A stretch of DNA of 64,000 nt from CAMLFJ01 sp035524955 (GCA_035524955.1 DATLFG010000059.1:39236-103235), one strand, 5' to 3'. Counted from the stretch's first letter, positions 24,801 through 33,451 are shown. Notes: a model not told the origin generated them from the letters alone. Numbers and translations are program-made.

Positions 24801-25356
24801 GGGCAGCCAGGTCCTCAACGTGGGCCTGCGCCCGGATGGCACCGCGGGAGACGTGGGCCAGCGCGGCGTGAAGCCCCGCCCGCACAGCCTCACCGGGGCC
24901 ACCTACCGGATGGAGACGCCGATCGGGACCGCGTTCATCACCGTCAACGACAACGGCGGGGGTGAGCCCTTCGAGGTCTTCGTGCAGGTGGGCAAGGCGG
25001 GTTCGGACACCATGGCGGTGGCGGAGGCCCTCGGCCGGCTGGTCTCGCTCGTGCTGCGGCTGCCCTCGCCCCTGTCACCGCGGCAACGGCTCGAGGCGGC
25101 GATCAGCCAGCTCTCCTTCATCGGCGGCGGCCAGCCGACCGGCTTCGGGGCGGCCAAGGTGCTCTCGCTCCCGGACGCGCTCGCGCGGACGCTCGCCGAG
25201 CACATCGGGACACCGCGCGCGGCGCCCGCGACCGCGCCGGCGCCGGGGAGTGGGCCGCGCCGGGTGGGGGATCTCTGCCGCGAGTGCGGCCAGGCCACGC
25301 TGGTGTACGAGGAAGGATGCAAGAAGTGTCTCTCCTGCGGCTTCAACGAGTGCTAG
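21853..25356 (+). CDS. nrdJ: Adenosylcobalamin-dependent (class II) ribonucleotide reductase with intein
   Basis: The 1167-codon frame encodes a class II RNR of about 758 residues after removal of a 409-residue intein. The host has the N-terminal ATNPC and YSACYVLPVGDSMEEIF regions, QQSGGGTGFAFSRLRPKDD, the post-intein GEQPLLPNDACNLGSVN, and PTGTISMIAGCSSGIEP. A TSCPD domain and a C-terminal zinc-ribbon-like tail (CRECG...CKKCLSCGFNEC) follow, as in NrdJ_Z enzymes. It makes deoxyribonucleotides with B12 instead of oxygen or glycyl radical chemistry. The intein interrupts the NPCGE motif whose cysteine carries the thiyl radical, so no active enzyme forms without splicing. ATG 21853 gives the standard N-terminus; the earlier in-frame TTG at 21754 is the -35 box. 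Confidence 0.95.
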   Translation: MPSETRPSKVGRWSEPALRVLRERYLAREQGQVRETPEEMCWRVARAIASAESRFGRSPAAVGEVAAAFYDMMVEGYFLPNSPTLMNAGKENALQYSACYVLPVGDSMEEIFESVKAAAIIQQSGGGTGFAFSRLRPKDDVVHSTGGRASGPVSFLRVFNAATEAVKQGGARRGANMGILRVDHPDVLEFIECKLDGGITNFNISVAATDAFMEALAADGEYDLINPRTGQVTGRLRAREVWDRIVRAAWRTGDPGMIFIDRINRSPANPTPDLGLIEATNPCITADALVPTDRGLLRMGAIAERYREGSLAVKVDQRLLPSRLMVWEGTNNVALGAYGQGCLPIRRAFHSGERETVTVRTAAGFELTCTPDHRLMTDRGWRQAVVLRVGVDRVWIQSDPGAFAEDATLPVVVPSEFIGRNGRRYHHALPQRWSADLGRVLGWLVGDGWLRTAAYPTVGFVFGPEADAALERIAGIMTPWFGRPVKVRTRARGVRHLMYPGKFFSGFFESLGVRPVGARDKAVPETLFRASRPAVVGFLQGLFSADGTVRENPKTTSSWIALTSKSRELLRGVQLLLLNLGIKSSVMDRSRAPRAGLFPYRTKAGEIRSYGSDGVLFELGIFGKSRGVFLREIGFLDDKQRRLEPVRYAASYAQKWSDPVAAVVPAGPRAVYDLTEPQSHSMIANGFVVHQCGEQPLLPNDACNLGSVNVAKFAVERAGRWELDWGELERVVRLAVRFLDDVIEVNPYPLEQVDEMVKANRRVGLGVMGWADLLFTLGIPYDSEEALDLAERLMAFVQEKGHDQSARLAEERGPFPHWGRSVYRHGRPLRNATVTTIAPTGTISMIAGCSSGIEPVFALAFEHRVKGPDGERVLPFFSETFERLARRQGFQTEALMTEVARRGSLAGVEGVPAAALAVFKTAHEIDAVWHVRHQAAFQKHTDNGVSKTINLPERATQADVAAAYRQAWDLGCLGITVFRDGSKGSQVLNVGLRPDGTAGDVGQRGVKPRPHSLTGATYRMETPIGTAFITVNDNGGGEPFEVFVQVGKAGSDTMAVAEALGRLVSLVLRLPSPLSPRQRLEAAISQLSFIGGGQPTGFGAAKVLSLPDALARTLAEHIGTPRAAPATAPAPGSGPRRVGDLCRECGQATLVYEEGCKKCLSCGFNEC
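22699..23925 (+). mobile_element. LAGLIDADG-type intein in nrdJ
   Basis: The intein begins at Cys (CITADALVPTDRG) and ends VVHQ, with the host Cys as +1 residue; it is 409 residues. Block B is GFELTCTPDHRLMT with the Thr-x-x-His pair. The endonuclease has two LAGLIDADG helices, LGWLVGDGW and FLQGLFSADG, both with the metal-binding Asp. Blocks F and G are VYDLTEPQSHSMIANGFVVHQ. The last residue is Gln rather than the usual Asn, a known but uncommon variant. The endonuclease looks intact, so the element may still home. Confidence 0.93.
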
Positions 25357-25365
25357 GGAGCGGCC

Positions 25366-25683
25366 ATGTTCTCGGGCGGTGACTACGAGGAGGTGGCCCG
25401 CTGGCTGTGGAACTTCGTGCTCGCGCACGCCAAGCGGGAGAATCTGCGCGTCGAGGTCGTGGTCGACACCGACGGGTCGCGCGAGGGGCAGAGCTACGGG
25501 ATCCGCCTCCGGCTCGGCCGCGACCTGAGGCCCGCGCCGCCCGAGCCGGCGGTGGAGCTCGGGTTCCCCGAGGTCGCCCAGAACCGCGGAAGCCTCGCGT
25601 GGTGCGGTGGGCTCGCGGACCGGGTGCGCGCGCTCGCGCGCGAGTTCTCCGCGGCCGGGTCGGCCCCGCTCCGCTCCGCCTGA
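25366..25683 (+). CDS. Hypothetical small protein after nrdJ
   Basis: A 105-residue acidic-to-neutral protein without signal peptide or membrane segment, starting 10 bp after nrdJ with GGAGCGGCC before the ATG. Features visible are a helical start (DYEEVARWLWNFVLAHAKRE), a strand pair (LRVEVVVDTDGSREGQSYGI) and an Ala-rich end. I do not recognise the family. The close spacing suggests co-expression with the ribonucleotide reductase. Confidence 0.65.
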   Translation: MFSGGDYEEVARWLWNFVLAHAKRENLRVEVVVDTDGSREGQSYGIRLRLGRDLRPAPPEPAVELGFPEVAQNRGSLAWCGGLADRVRALAREFSAAGSAPLRSA

Positions 25684-25687
25684 TCCG

Positions 25688-27226
25688 GTGAGGACGGCGC
25701 CCGCCGTCCGGTGGTGGGCCCCCGGCGACTGGAACGCGTTCTTCGGTCTCGCGCTCGATAACCTCGGCCTCTTCGTCATCTTCTCGGGACTCCTGATCGG
25801 GGTCTTCGGCTTTCCCTCCGATCTCGTCCTCCGCGTCATGGTCCCCGGGACCGCGGTGGGCGTGCTCCTGGGCAACCTGGTCTACACCGGGCTCGCGGTG
25901 CGGCTGATGCGGCGCACCGGCCGGCGCGACGTGACCGCGATGCCCTTCGGCCTCGACACGCCGTCCCTCTTCGGCATCGTCTTCGGAGTCCTCGGGCCCG
26001 CCATGCTCCTGACGCGGGACCCGGTCATGGCCTGGAAGATCGGCATGGCTATCACGGTGGCGATGGGAGTGATCAAGCTCGGCTGCGCCTTCGCGGGGGA
26101 CTGGGTCCGCCGCGTGGTGCCCCGGGCCGCGCTGCTCGGCTCGATCGCGGGCGTCGCGATCCTGCTCATCGCCTTCCTGCCCTCGCTCCGCATCTTCGGT
26201 GATCCGCTGGTGGGCGTGGTCTCGCTCGTCGTGCTCCTCGCCGCCCTGATGGGCGGGGTGCGGATGCCGTGGGGCCTGCCGGGCGCGCTGGCCGCGGTGC
26301 TGGCGGGGACCGTCATCTTCTGGGGCCGCTGGGCCCTCGATGCCGCGGCCGGGCTGCCGGGGCCGCACCCCGCGGTCACGCTCGGCACGCTCGGTCTGGC
26401 CCTGCCGCTGCCGACGCTCGCGTGGCTCGACGCCCTCGAGGCTACGCTACCCTACCTGCCGCTGGCGGTGCCCTTCGCGCTGGCCACCGTGGTCGGCGGC
26501 ATCGACAATACCGAGTCGGCCATCGTGGCGGGCGACGAGTACCGCACGCGCGACATCCTGCTCACCGAAGCGGTGGCCACCATCGCGGCCGGCTTCTGCG
26601 GGGGCGTGATCCAGAACACGCCGTACATCGGGCACCCCGCCTACAAGGCGATGGGCGCCCGGGCCGGCTACACGCTGGCCACCGGTCTCCTGGTCGGTGT
26701 CGGGGCCGCGGTCGGCGTCGTCGCGGTGCTGGTGCGGCTCCTGCCGGAAGCCGCCGTCGCGCCGATCCTGGTCTTCGTGGGTCTGCAGATCACCGCGCAG
26801 GCGTTCCTGGCGTCTCCGCCCCGCCACGCAGCGGCGGTCGCGGTGTCCTTCCTGCCCGCGGTGGCCGCGCTCGTCTTGATCCAGGGTGGCCTGCTGCTGG
26901 GCGGCGTGGGCAAGACCCCGGCCGATCTCTCCGGCGAGAGCCGGCTCGCGTGGGGCGCGCTCCTGGTGCTGGGCAACGGCTTCATCCTCACCGCGCTCGT
27001 ATGGGGCTCGGCGCTGGCCGCGATCATCGATCGGCGCCTGCGGGTCGCGGCCGCGGTGCTGGCGATCGCGGCGGTGGCGACGCTCTTCGGGCTCATCCAC
27101 TCGCCGTTGCCGGGGGGTGCGGTGTTCTGGCCGTGGGCGGTGGCGAGCGGCACGCCGCACGCGCTGGCCGCGGCCTACGGGGTCGCGGCGTCGCTCCTGC
27201 TCCTGCTGGGGCGCGACGAGACCTAG
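25688..27226 (+). CDS. NCS2-like (xanthine/uracil/guanine) permease
   Basis: A 512-residue protein with about 12-14 hydrophobic segments. Motifs such as VTAMPFGLDTPSLFGIVFGV, FALATVVGGIDNTESA and GGVIQNTPYIGHPAYKAMGA correspond to the nucleobase-cation symporter-2/AzgA fold, including the conserved acidic residue in the GIDNTESA helix. The transported base is not predictable. GTG 25688 is four bases after the upstream stop. Its stop codon overlaps the stop codon of the convergent flavoprotein. Confidence 0.78.
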   Translation: MRTAPAVRWWAPGDWNAFFGLALDNLGLFVIFSGLLIGVFGFPSDLVLRVMVPGTAVGVLLGNLVYTGLAVRLMRRTGRRDVTAMPFGLDTPSLFGIVFGVLGPAMLLTRDPVMAWKIGMAITVAMGVIKLGCAFAGDWVRRVVPRAALLGSIAGVAILLIAFLPSLRIFGDPLVGVVSLVVLLAALMGGVRMPWGLPGALAAVLAGTVIFWGRWALDAAAGLPGPHPAVTLGTLGLALPLPTLAWLDALEATLPYLPLAVPFALATVVGGIDNTESAIVAGDEYRTRDILLTEAVATIAAGFCGGVIQNTPYIGHPAYKAMGARAGYTLATGLLVGVGAAVGVVAVLVRLLPEAAVAPILVFVGLQITAQAFLASPPRHAAAVAVSFLPAVAALVLIQGGLLLGGVGKTPADLSGESRLAWGALLVLGNGFILTALVWGSALAAIIDRRLRVAAAVLAIAAVATLFGLIHSPLPGGAVFWPWAVASGTPHALAAAYGVAASLLLLLGRDET

Positions 27227-28548
27227 CTCCGGATCGCGTCCAGCATCTCGCGGTCGCTGCGGAACTTGAACTCCTCCACCTTGTCCGCGGTCGCGCGCGC
27301 CCGCTCCGCCGCCTCGAGGCGCTGCACGGCCGGATAGTCCACGACGGTGGCGCCCCGCTCGGCGAGCGTGCGGCGCAGCGACTCGACGGCCCGCTCCGCC
27401 TCCTCGCGCGGCCGCTTCGGCCGGCCCGCGAGATAGCCGGCGACGTGCCTGATCCCGGTCTCCGCGTCGAGCCGCGCGCGGCCGACCACCCCGTCGCTGG
27501 CGCGCCGGGCCCAGCCGACCACGAAGATGCCCGGCTGCGCTAGGCCGGCGGCGGGATCGAGCACCTGGTAGGCCGCGGCCGGATCCGTGCCGGGCACCGT
27601 GAGGTAGAGGCCGTCCTTGTAGGGCAGGCCCGCGTCCTCGTCCACCCGGTCGCCCACCGCGAAGACCACGGTGTCCACCGGGACCACCGCGGTCTCCCCG
27701 GTGCCGACCGCGGTGACGCGATCACCCTTGCGCTCGAGCCGGGTCTCCTCGATCTCGAGGCCGACCACGCGGTCTCCGTCGGCCACCACGCGCCTGGGCG
27801 AGGCCAGGAAGCGGAAGCGCAGGCGGGCGCGGGCCCGCGGCGACGGCTCGGGCCTGGCCGCGAGCGCGGCGAGCAGCTCGTCGGGGTCTTGGCCCGCGGC
27901 CAGGATGCGCGGCCGGATGCGCTCGATCTCCTCGCGGTGGAGGGCGTGGTCGAAGGCGTCCTCGACGTCCTCGAACTCGCGGTCGTCATAGGCCTTCTCG
28001 AACGGCCCGCGGCGCGCGATCGCGATGATCTCGTCGCAGTCGGCGAAGTGGGCGCAGTAGTTCGCGATGTCCACCATCACGTTGCCGACGCCGACGATGG
28101 CCACCCGCCGGCCCATGGGGAAGGATCGCTCACTGAAGGGCGGCAGGCGGTTGTAGTGATAGACGAGGTCCTTGGCGTGGAAGACGCCGGGCAGGTGTTC
28201 ACCGTCGACGCCCAGATACTTGGTGCCCTGCGCGCCGATCGCGTAGACGAGCGCGTCGAATCCCATGGTCGCCAGGTCGCCGACCGTGAGGTCGCCTGTG
28301 TTCGAGATCGTCACGTGTCCAAGATACGTTATGAGCGGGTCGGTGAGGGTCTTCTGGAACTGGCGTCGCAGCCCGCCCTTCATCCTGTACTTGTTGAGGA
28401 AGATGCCGTACTCGGCCAGGCCGCCCGGCTTGATATCGCGGTTGAGGAGGACGACTCGGGTGCCGCCGGCGGCGAGGGCGCGCGCGGCAAAGAGACCGGC
28501 GGGCCCCGCGCCGATCACCACGACGACATGCATCGGACTGTCGGTCAT
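27223..28548 (-). CDS. FAD-dependent ferredoxin-NADP reductase-like protein
   Basis: A 441-residue flavoprotein of the adrenodoxin reductase/FprA type: FAD motif VVVIGAGPAGLFAARALAAGG at the N-terminus, the NADP motif VAIVGVGNVMVDIANY near residue 150, and FVVGWARRASDGVVGRARLD near residue 355 closing the FAD site. It most likely moves electrons between NADPH and a ferredoxin. ATG 28548 is chosen so that the FAD motif lies nine residues in. It is divergent from the cytochrome c gene. Confidence 0.87.
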   Translation of the reverse strand: MTDSPMHVVVVIGAGPAGLFAARALAAGGTRVVLLNRDIKPGGLAEYGIFLNKYRMKGGLRRQFQKTLTDPLITYLGHVTISNTGDLTVGDLATMGFDALVYAIGAQGTKYLGVDGEHLPGVFHAKDLVYHYNRLPPFSERSFPMGRRVAIVGVGNVMVDIANYCAHFADCDEIIAIARRGPFEKAYDDREFEDVEDAFDHALHREEIERIRPRILAAGQDPDELLAALAARPEPSPRARARLRFRFLASPRRVVADGDRVVGLEIEETRLERKGDRVTAVGTGETAVVPVDTVVFAVGDRVDEDAGLPYKDGLYLTVPGTDPAAAYQVLDPAAGLAQPGIFVVGWARRASDGVVGRARLDAETGIRHVAGYLAGRPKRPREEAERAVESLRRTLAERGATVVDYPAVQRLEAAERARATADKVEEFKFRSDREMLDAIRS

Positions 28549-28595
28549 GACCGCCGAGACGATAGCATAGGGCCGCGGAAAGCCCGGGGAAGTAC

Positions 28596-28625
28596 TTGAC
28601 CCCTCGCAGACCTCCGGTGTTAAAT
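28596..28625 (+). promoter_or_regulatory. Promoter of the cytochrome c gene
   Basis: TTGACC (28596-28601), an 18-bp spacer and TTAAAT (28620-28625) form a strong sigma-70-type promoter. The leader is about 63 bases and ends in an AGGAGG ribosome binding site 8 bases before ATG 28695. Confidence 0.65.
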
Positions 28626-28694
28626 GGCTGTGCGTTTCGTCAATGATGACGGGACCATTCGCTTCACGTTCCTGCTGCCAGAGGAGGTTCCTCG

Positions 28695-29120
28695 ATGAAG
28701 TTCGTATCGCTTGCCCAGGCCGGTGGACTGGCCCTGGTCGTGCTCCTGGTGGTCCTCGCCTCCGGCCGCGGCCCCGCGCAGGTGTCCGCCCAGACGGGAC
28801 CGTGGGTGGCGCCCGCGTCCGAGAAGGCGAAGAAGAACCCACTGCCCGCCGAGAAGAAGACGATCGACCAGGGCGCGAAGGTTGCCAAGGTGAACTGCGC
28901 CTCGTGCCACGGGCCCATGGGTAAGGGCAACGGGCCCGCCGCGGTCGCCCTCAACCCGAAGCCGGCGGACTGGACGTCGAAGCGGGTGCAGGACGAGCCG
29001 GACGGCGAGATCTTCTGGAAGATCACCACCGGGCGGGGCGCCATGCCGGCGTGGCGACACCTGTCCGAGAACGACCGCTGGGCCCTCGTCCGGTACATTC
29101 GCACGCTCGCCGGGAAGTGA
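28695..29120 (+). CDS. Secreted c-type cytochrome
   Basis: This 141-residue protein has a signal peptide (ending near QVSAQTGP), one haem-binding motif CASCH at about residue 73 (VNCASCHGPMGKGNGPAA), and a distal Met in GRGAMPAWRHL as axial ligand. It is a class I cytochrome c of the SoxX/CccA kind and probably carries electrons in the periplasm. It is followed after 16 bp by a sensor kinase gene that may be co-transcribed. Confidence 0.92.
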   Translation: MKFVSLAQAGGLALVVLLVVLASGRGPAQVSAQTGPWVAPASEKAKKNPLPAEKKTIDQGAKVAKVNCASCHGPMGKGNGPAAVALNPKPADWTSKRVQDEPDGEIFWKITTGRGAMPAWRHLSENDRWALVRYIRTLAGK

Positions 29121-29136
29121 CCGGGAAGTGTCCGCC

Positions 29137-31401
29137 ATGAGCGGCGAGTCCGTCCGCGCCGCGCTGTCGCAGCTCGGGGATGTCCTCGAGAACCTCCGGG
29201 AGCGGCTGGGCGAGGGGACGGGCCTGGAGCGGCATCCCGACCGGGACGCCCACGCCCTCGACATCTTCCAGGAGGTCCTGTCGATCCCGCCGCTCGGGCT
29301 GCCGCCCGGCGAGCTCTTCGGGCTCGCGATGGATCGCGTCTCGCGGCTGCTCGCGGCGGACCGGGCGCTGCTCTTCGTCCTGGACGAGGTGACCGGTCGG
29401 CTCGTGCCCCGGTCGGGCCGCGGCTTCCGGCGCGACGACATGGACAGCGTGGCGCTCGATCCCGGGGAAGGACTGGTGGGGCGTGTCTTCGCCGAGAAGC
29501 GCGTGCTCACCTACGACGCGGTTTCCGACCCGGCGCCCCGCGATCCGTTCGTCGAGCGCTTCCCGATGCGGCAGGGCATCGCGGTGCCGGTGCGGACCGA
29601 GGGGCTGGTCGGCGGCGTGCTCTTCGCGGGCCGCCACGACCTCGGCGCTCCCTTCAGCACCACCGACGTGCTCCTGCTCCTCGTGATCGCCGACCGCGTC
29701 GGCTCCTCGCTCGTCCACGGTCGGCTGCTCGAGCGCCGGAGCGATCACATCGCGCACTTGCGGGAGCTGCGCGGGCTGGTGGACGCGACCCTCCCCGCGC
29801 GGGAGCCGCGCGAGATCCTGGCCCGCGCCGCGGATGCGGCCTGCCGGCTCGCGGGCGTGCGGGGGGCTCTCGCGCTTGCCGGTCCCGTCCCCGGCCAGGT
29901 CGCCGTGCTCGCCGGCGCGGGCCTGCTGGCCGGTATCGGGCCCGAGCGTCTCCGGGCGTCCGACGCGCTGCTCGTGGAAGGCTTCGCCGCCGATGGGCCG
30001 GTGGCGATCCGCGATCTCCAGAGCCGGCCGGGCCTGTTCGAGGAGGAAGGAGTTCGCGCGGCCCTGCTGGTGCCCATGCGCGCCCGGGGGCGCGTGGTGG
30101 GGCTCCTCTGCCTCGCCGACCCGGAGCCGCGGGTCTTCTCACCGGAGGAGACGGAGTCGGCGCTGATGCTCGCGGCCCTGACCGCGGCGGCGCTCGAGAC
30201 GGAGCGGCAGCTCGGCGAGAGTCGCCACGCGCTCGCCCAGCGCGACGCGGAGCAGGCCGGCCTGGGGAGGGGTGAGCGCACGCGCGTGCTGGCCGCTTTC
30301 GGGGCCGGGCTCACGAGCGAGCTGCACCCGGTCTTCGCGACCCTGCTCGGCCGGGCGCAGCTGCTGGTGGCCCGGGCCGCGAACGATCCGCTGCGCGAGG
30401 GGCTGGTCGCGATCGAGGAAGCGGCGTGGCGCGGCACCGATCTGCTCCAGCGGTTGCTCGGACTGGCGGAGGCGGATCAACGCGGCGCGGTCGCCGAGCT
30501 GCCCGCCATCGCGCAGGAGGCGCTGAGCTTCGCGCGCGCGCGCCTGCGGGCCGCCCCCGAGTCACGGGGCCCGATCGAGATGAGCGCGGACCTGGACGCG
30601 ACGCCCCCGGTCGAGGCCGGTGCCACCGCGCTGCGCGAGGCCGTCGTCGCCCTCGTGCTGAATGCGGTGGAGGCGATGCCCGCGGGCGGGATCCTGACCG
30701 TGCGCACCCGGAGCCACGAGGGCGGCGCCGAGCTGGTCGTCGCGGACACGGGCGAGGGGATCGCCCCCGAGATTCGCCCGCACATATTCGACCCGTTCTT
30801 CACCACGCGACCCGGCCACCTGGGGCTCGGCCTGACCGTGGCCGAGGCGGTGGTGCTCCGGGCGGCTGGGCGCCTCGAGGTGGAGGGCGATAGCGGTGGC
30901 GGCACCCGGGTCACCGTATGGCTGCCCGAGGCGGGCGTCCGGCCGGCCGCGCTCGCCTCCACCCCGGAGGCCGCGGAGCCGTCACGCCCCGCCGTGATCG
31001 AGGCCCAGACCCCACCGGCCCCGGAGCGCACCGGCTCCGTCCTCGTGGTCGAGGAGGAGGAAGGAATCCGCACCGCGGTGCTGGACACTCTCATGGCGGT
31101 GGGCCATCGGGTGGAGGCGGCCCCGGATGCCGACGCCGCGCTGACGCGGCTCGGGCAGGGTGGCATCGACGTGGTCGTCACCGACCTGGCCCTGCGCGAT
31201 CGGTCGGGGCTGCAGCTCGCGTCCGCGGTCAAGAAGCGGAGCCCCGGGACCGTCGTGGTGCTGCTGACCGGGTGGGGCCGCCGGCTCCAGGAGGGACGGC
31301 TGCGTGAATCGGGCGTGGACGTCATGCTCGTGAAGCCGGTGCAGCCGGCGCGGGTCCGTGAGGCGGTCGCGGACGCGCTTCACCTCCGCCGCCCGGCGTG
31401 A
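29137..31401 (+). CDS. Hybrid sensor histidine kinase with two GAF domains and a receiver; H-box altered
   Basis: This 754-residue soluble protein has a GAF domain (about 55-195), a second GAF-like domain (about 220-370), a dimerisation helix region, a HATPase domain with N-box VLNAVEAMPAGG, G1 VADTGEGI, F-box FDPFFTT and G2 LGLGL, and a C-terminal receiver with phospho-Asp in VVTDLAL, Thr in LLTGW and Lys in VKPV. In the dimerisation region the family pattern HEFNNLL..ILGRAQLL appears as SELHPVF..LLGRAQLL, so the usual phosphoacceptor His is Ser394, and a His occurs three residues later (His397). Phosphotransfer is therefore uncertain. GTG 29128 is an alternative start. Confidence 0.85.
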   Translation: MSGESVRAALSQLGDVLENLRERLGEGTGLERHPDRDAHALDIFQEVLSIPPLGLPPGELFGLAMDRVSRLLAADRALLFVLDEVTGRLVPRSGRGFRRDDMDSVALDPGEGLVGRVFAEKRVLTYDAVSDPAPRDPFVERFPMRQGIAVPVRTEGLVGGVLFAGRHDLGAPFSTTDVLLLLVIADRVGSSLVHGRLLERRSDHIAHLRELRGLVDATLPAREPREILARAADAACRLAGVRGALALAGPVPGQVAVLAGAGLLAGIGPERLRASDALLVEGFAADGPVAIRDLQSRPGLFEEEGVRAALLVPMRARGRVVGLLCLADPEPRVFSPEETESALMLAALTAAALETERQLGESRHALAQRDAEQAGLGRGERTRVLAAFGAGLTSELHPVFATLLGRAQLLVARAANDPLREGLVAIEEAAWRGTDLLQRLLGLAEADQRGAVAELPAIAQEALSFARARLRAAPESRGPIEMSADLDATPPVEAGATALREAVVALVLNAVEAMPAGGILTVRTRSHEGGAELVVADTGEGIAPEIRPHIFDPFFTTRPGHLGLGLTVAEAVVLRAAGRLEVEGDSGGGTRVTVWLPEAGVRPAALASTPEAAEPSRPAVIEAQTPPAPERTGSVLVVEEEEGIRTAVLDTLMAVGHRVEAAPDADAALTRLGQGGIDVVVTDLALRDRSGLQLASAVKKRSPGTVVVLLTGWGRRLQEGRLRESGVDVMLVKPVQPARVREAVADALHLRRPA

Positions 31402-32357
31402 CCGCCGCGGCCGGCCGGGCGCGGCGCCTCGCCACTGTCGACCTCGGCACCAACACCGTCCGGCTCCTCGTCGTCGAAGCGGGCGACGAAGGCAACGACG
31501 GGGCCTGGCACGCGCTCCATCAGACGCAGCGGGTCACCCGGCTCGGGGAGGGGCAGGCGGGCGCCGGGCGCCTGCTCCCGGAGCCGATGCGCCGCACCGC
31601 GGCCGCGGTCGCCGAGTTCGCCCGCGCGGCACGCGGGCTGGGCGCGACCCGCGTCCGGATCGTGGCCACGAGCGCGGTCCGCGAAGCGGCCAACCGCGGC
31701 GAGTTCGTGGCGCGCCTGGAGGCGGAGTCGGGCGAGTCCGTGGAGGTCGTCTCGGGCGAAGACGAGGCGCGCTTGACCCTCAAGGGTGTCACCTCCGGGC
31801 TGTCCGGCCTCGGCGACTCGTTCGTCCTCTTCGACATCGGAGGGGGTAGCACCGAGTTCGTGCTCGCCCGGGGTGGGGGCGTGGCCGCGGCGGTGAGCCT
31901 GCGGCTCGGCGTGGTGCCCCTGGTGGAAGAGTGGGGGGACCCCGGGCCCGTGCGGTGGGACCGCTTCGCGCGCATGCGGCGGGCCATCGAACGGCGCCTG
32001 GCCGCCGAGGTCCCCGACGCCATCGCGGCGGCGGGGGAAGGCGAGCTGGTCGGGACCGCGGGCACCGTCACCACGCTGGCCGCGCTGGATCTCGGGCTGC
32101 CCGCCTACGACGCGGCCCGGGTCCACGGCCACCGGCTCGCCCACGCGGCGGTGGAGCGGGAGCTGGCCCGCCTCGGCGCGCTCTCCGTCGCCGACCGCGG
32201 ACGGCTGCCGTGCCTCGAGCCCGGTCGCGCGGACGTGATCATTCCCGGCATCGCGATCTGCCTGGCCGCGATGGCGCGGGTGCGGCGCGCGCACGTGGTG
32301 GTGAGCGATCGCGGGTTGCGTGAAGGCATCCTCGCCGAGCTGCTGGAGGCCGCGTGA
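31398..32357 (+). CDS. ppx: Exopolyphosphatase / pppGpp phosphohydrolase (Ppx/GppA)
   Basis: A 319-residue ASKHA-fold protein with VDLGTNTVRLLVVEA at the N-terminus (phosphate 1 loop), TSAVREAAN, the catalytic Glu in SGEDEARLT, and the second loop LFDIGGGSTEFV. This is the short form (two ASKHA lobes, no C-terminal HD-like extension). It hydrolyses polyphosphate or pppGpp. GTG 31398 overlaps the kinase stop by 4 bp. Confidence 0.92.
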   Translation: MTAAAGRARRLATVDLGTNTVRLLVVEAGDEGNDGAWHALHQTQRVTRLGEGQAGAGRLLPEPMRRTAAAVAEFARAARGLGATRVRIVATSAVREAANRGEFVARLEAESGESVEVVSGEDEARLTLKGVTSGLSGLGDSFVLFDIGGGSTEFVLARGGGVAAAVSLRLGVVPLVEEWGDPGPVRWDRFARMRRAIERRLAAEVPDAIAAAGEGELVGTAGTVTTLAALDLGLPAYDAARVHGHRLAHAAVERELARLGALSVADRGRLPCLEPGRADVIIPGIAICLAAMARVRRAHVVVSDRGLREGILAELLEAA

Positions 32358-33367
32358 TGACGAGGCCGTCGACGCGCACGCTGACGGTGATCGACTACCA
32401 CACCGAGGGCGAGCCCATGCGCTTCATCGTGGCCGGCGTGCCGCGCATGCCCGGCGCCTCGCTCATGGAGCAGAGCGAGCATCTGGCCGCGCACGGCCGC
32501 GACCTGCTGGGCATGGCCCTCTACGAGCCGCGTGGCCACGCGGCCATGTGCGGTGCGATCCTGACCGATCCGGTGACGCCGGGCGCCGACGTGGGCGTGC
32601 TCTTCATCGAGCCGCTCGGCCCGGTGCACATGTGCGGGCACGGAGCCATCGCGCTGGGCGCCATGCTGGTGGAGACCGGCCGGGTGCCCGCGCCGGGCGG
32701 GGCCGCGACCGTGACACTCGAGACCGCCGCCGGCCTCGTCACCTGTCGCGTGGCGACCGGGCCGGGGCGGGCGACCACGGTCACGATCCGCAACGTGCCC
32801 GCGTTCTCGGTGGGGCTCGACCTCGACGTGGAGGTGCCGGGGCTCGGCCGCGTGGCGTTCGACCTGGCTTACGGCGGCCACTTCTACGCGCTGGTGGCGG
32901 CGGCGGCGTGCGGCCTCACCCTCGAGCCGAAGGAGGCGGCCCGCCTGGTGGAGGTGGGCGAGCGGATCCGCCTCGCCATCGAGGCCCGCGTGCCGCTGGT
33001 GCATCCGGCGATGCCCGCGGCGCGCGGGCTGCTCTACGTGCAGTTCCACGAACCGGCGCGCCGGGCGGACGCCCGGCTGCGCAACGCGGTGGTGGTGGCG
33101 CCCGCCGGGCTCGACCGCTCGCCGTGCGGGACGGGGACCTCCGCGCGGCTCGCCAACCTCCACGCGCGCGGCCGCCTCGGGGTCGGGGAGGCCTTCGGGC
33201 ACGAGTCCATCATCGGCACGCTCTTCACGGGGCGGATCGCGGCGCTCACCGACGTGGCGGGCACGCCGGCGGTGGTCCCGGAGATCACGGGACGGGCCTG
33301 GATGACCGGCCGCGCCACGCTGTCGCTCGACCCGACCGATCCGTTTCCGGGCGGCTTCCTGCTCTGA
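32357..33367 (+). CDS. Proline racemase / hydroxyproline 2-epimerase family enzyme
   Basis: A 336-residue member of the proline racemase family: IDYHTEGEPMRFIVAGVP at the start, the first catalytic Cys in HMCGHGAIALG and the second in LDRSPCGTGTSARLA. Because both positions are Cys rather than Thr or Ser, a racemase or epimerase is more likely than a dehydratase. The start overlaps the Ppx stop; GTG 32354 is an alternative one codon earlier. No neighbouring proline pathway genes are seen. Confidence 0.88.
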   Translation: MTRPSTRTLTVIDYHTEGEPMRFIVAGVPRMPGASLMEQSEHLAAHGRDLLGMALYEPRGHAAMCGAILTDPVTPGADVGVLFIEPLGPVHMCGHGAIALGAMLVETGRVPAPGGAATVTLETAAGLVTCRVATGPGRATTVTIRNVPAFSVGLDLDVEVPGLGRVAFDLAYGGHFYALVAAAACGLTLEPKEAARLVEVGERIRLAIEARVPLVHPAMPAARGLLYVQFHEPARRADARLRNAVVVAPAGLDRSPCGTGTSARLANLHARGRLGVGEAFGHESIIGTLFTGRIAALTDVAGTPAVVPEITGRAWMTGRATLSLDPTDPFPGGFLL

Positions 33368-33413
33368 CGCCTCGGCGCGTCGGCCGCCATGGCCCGGCAT
33401 GGCGCGTCATTCA

Positions 33414-33451
33414 TTGACACTCCGACCGTTCGTGTGGTGTCCTAGCTGGGA
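33414..33451 (+). promoter_or_regulatory. Promoter with leaderless start
   Basis: TTGACA (33414-33419), 18 bp, TGTCCT (33438-33443); the ATG at 33451 is seven bases after the -10 box. No ribosome binding site precedes it. Confidence 0.5.
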
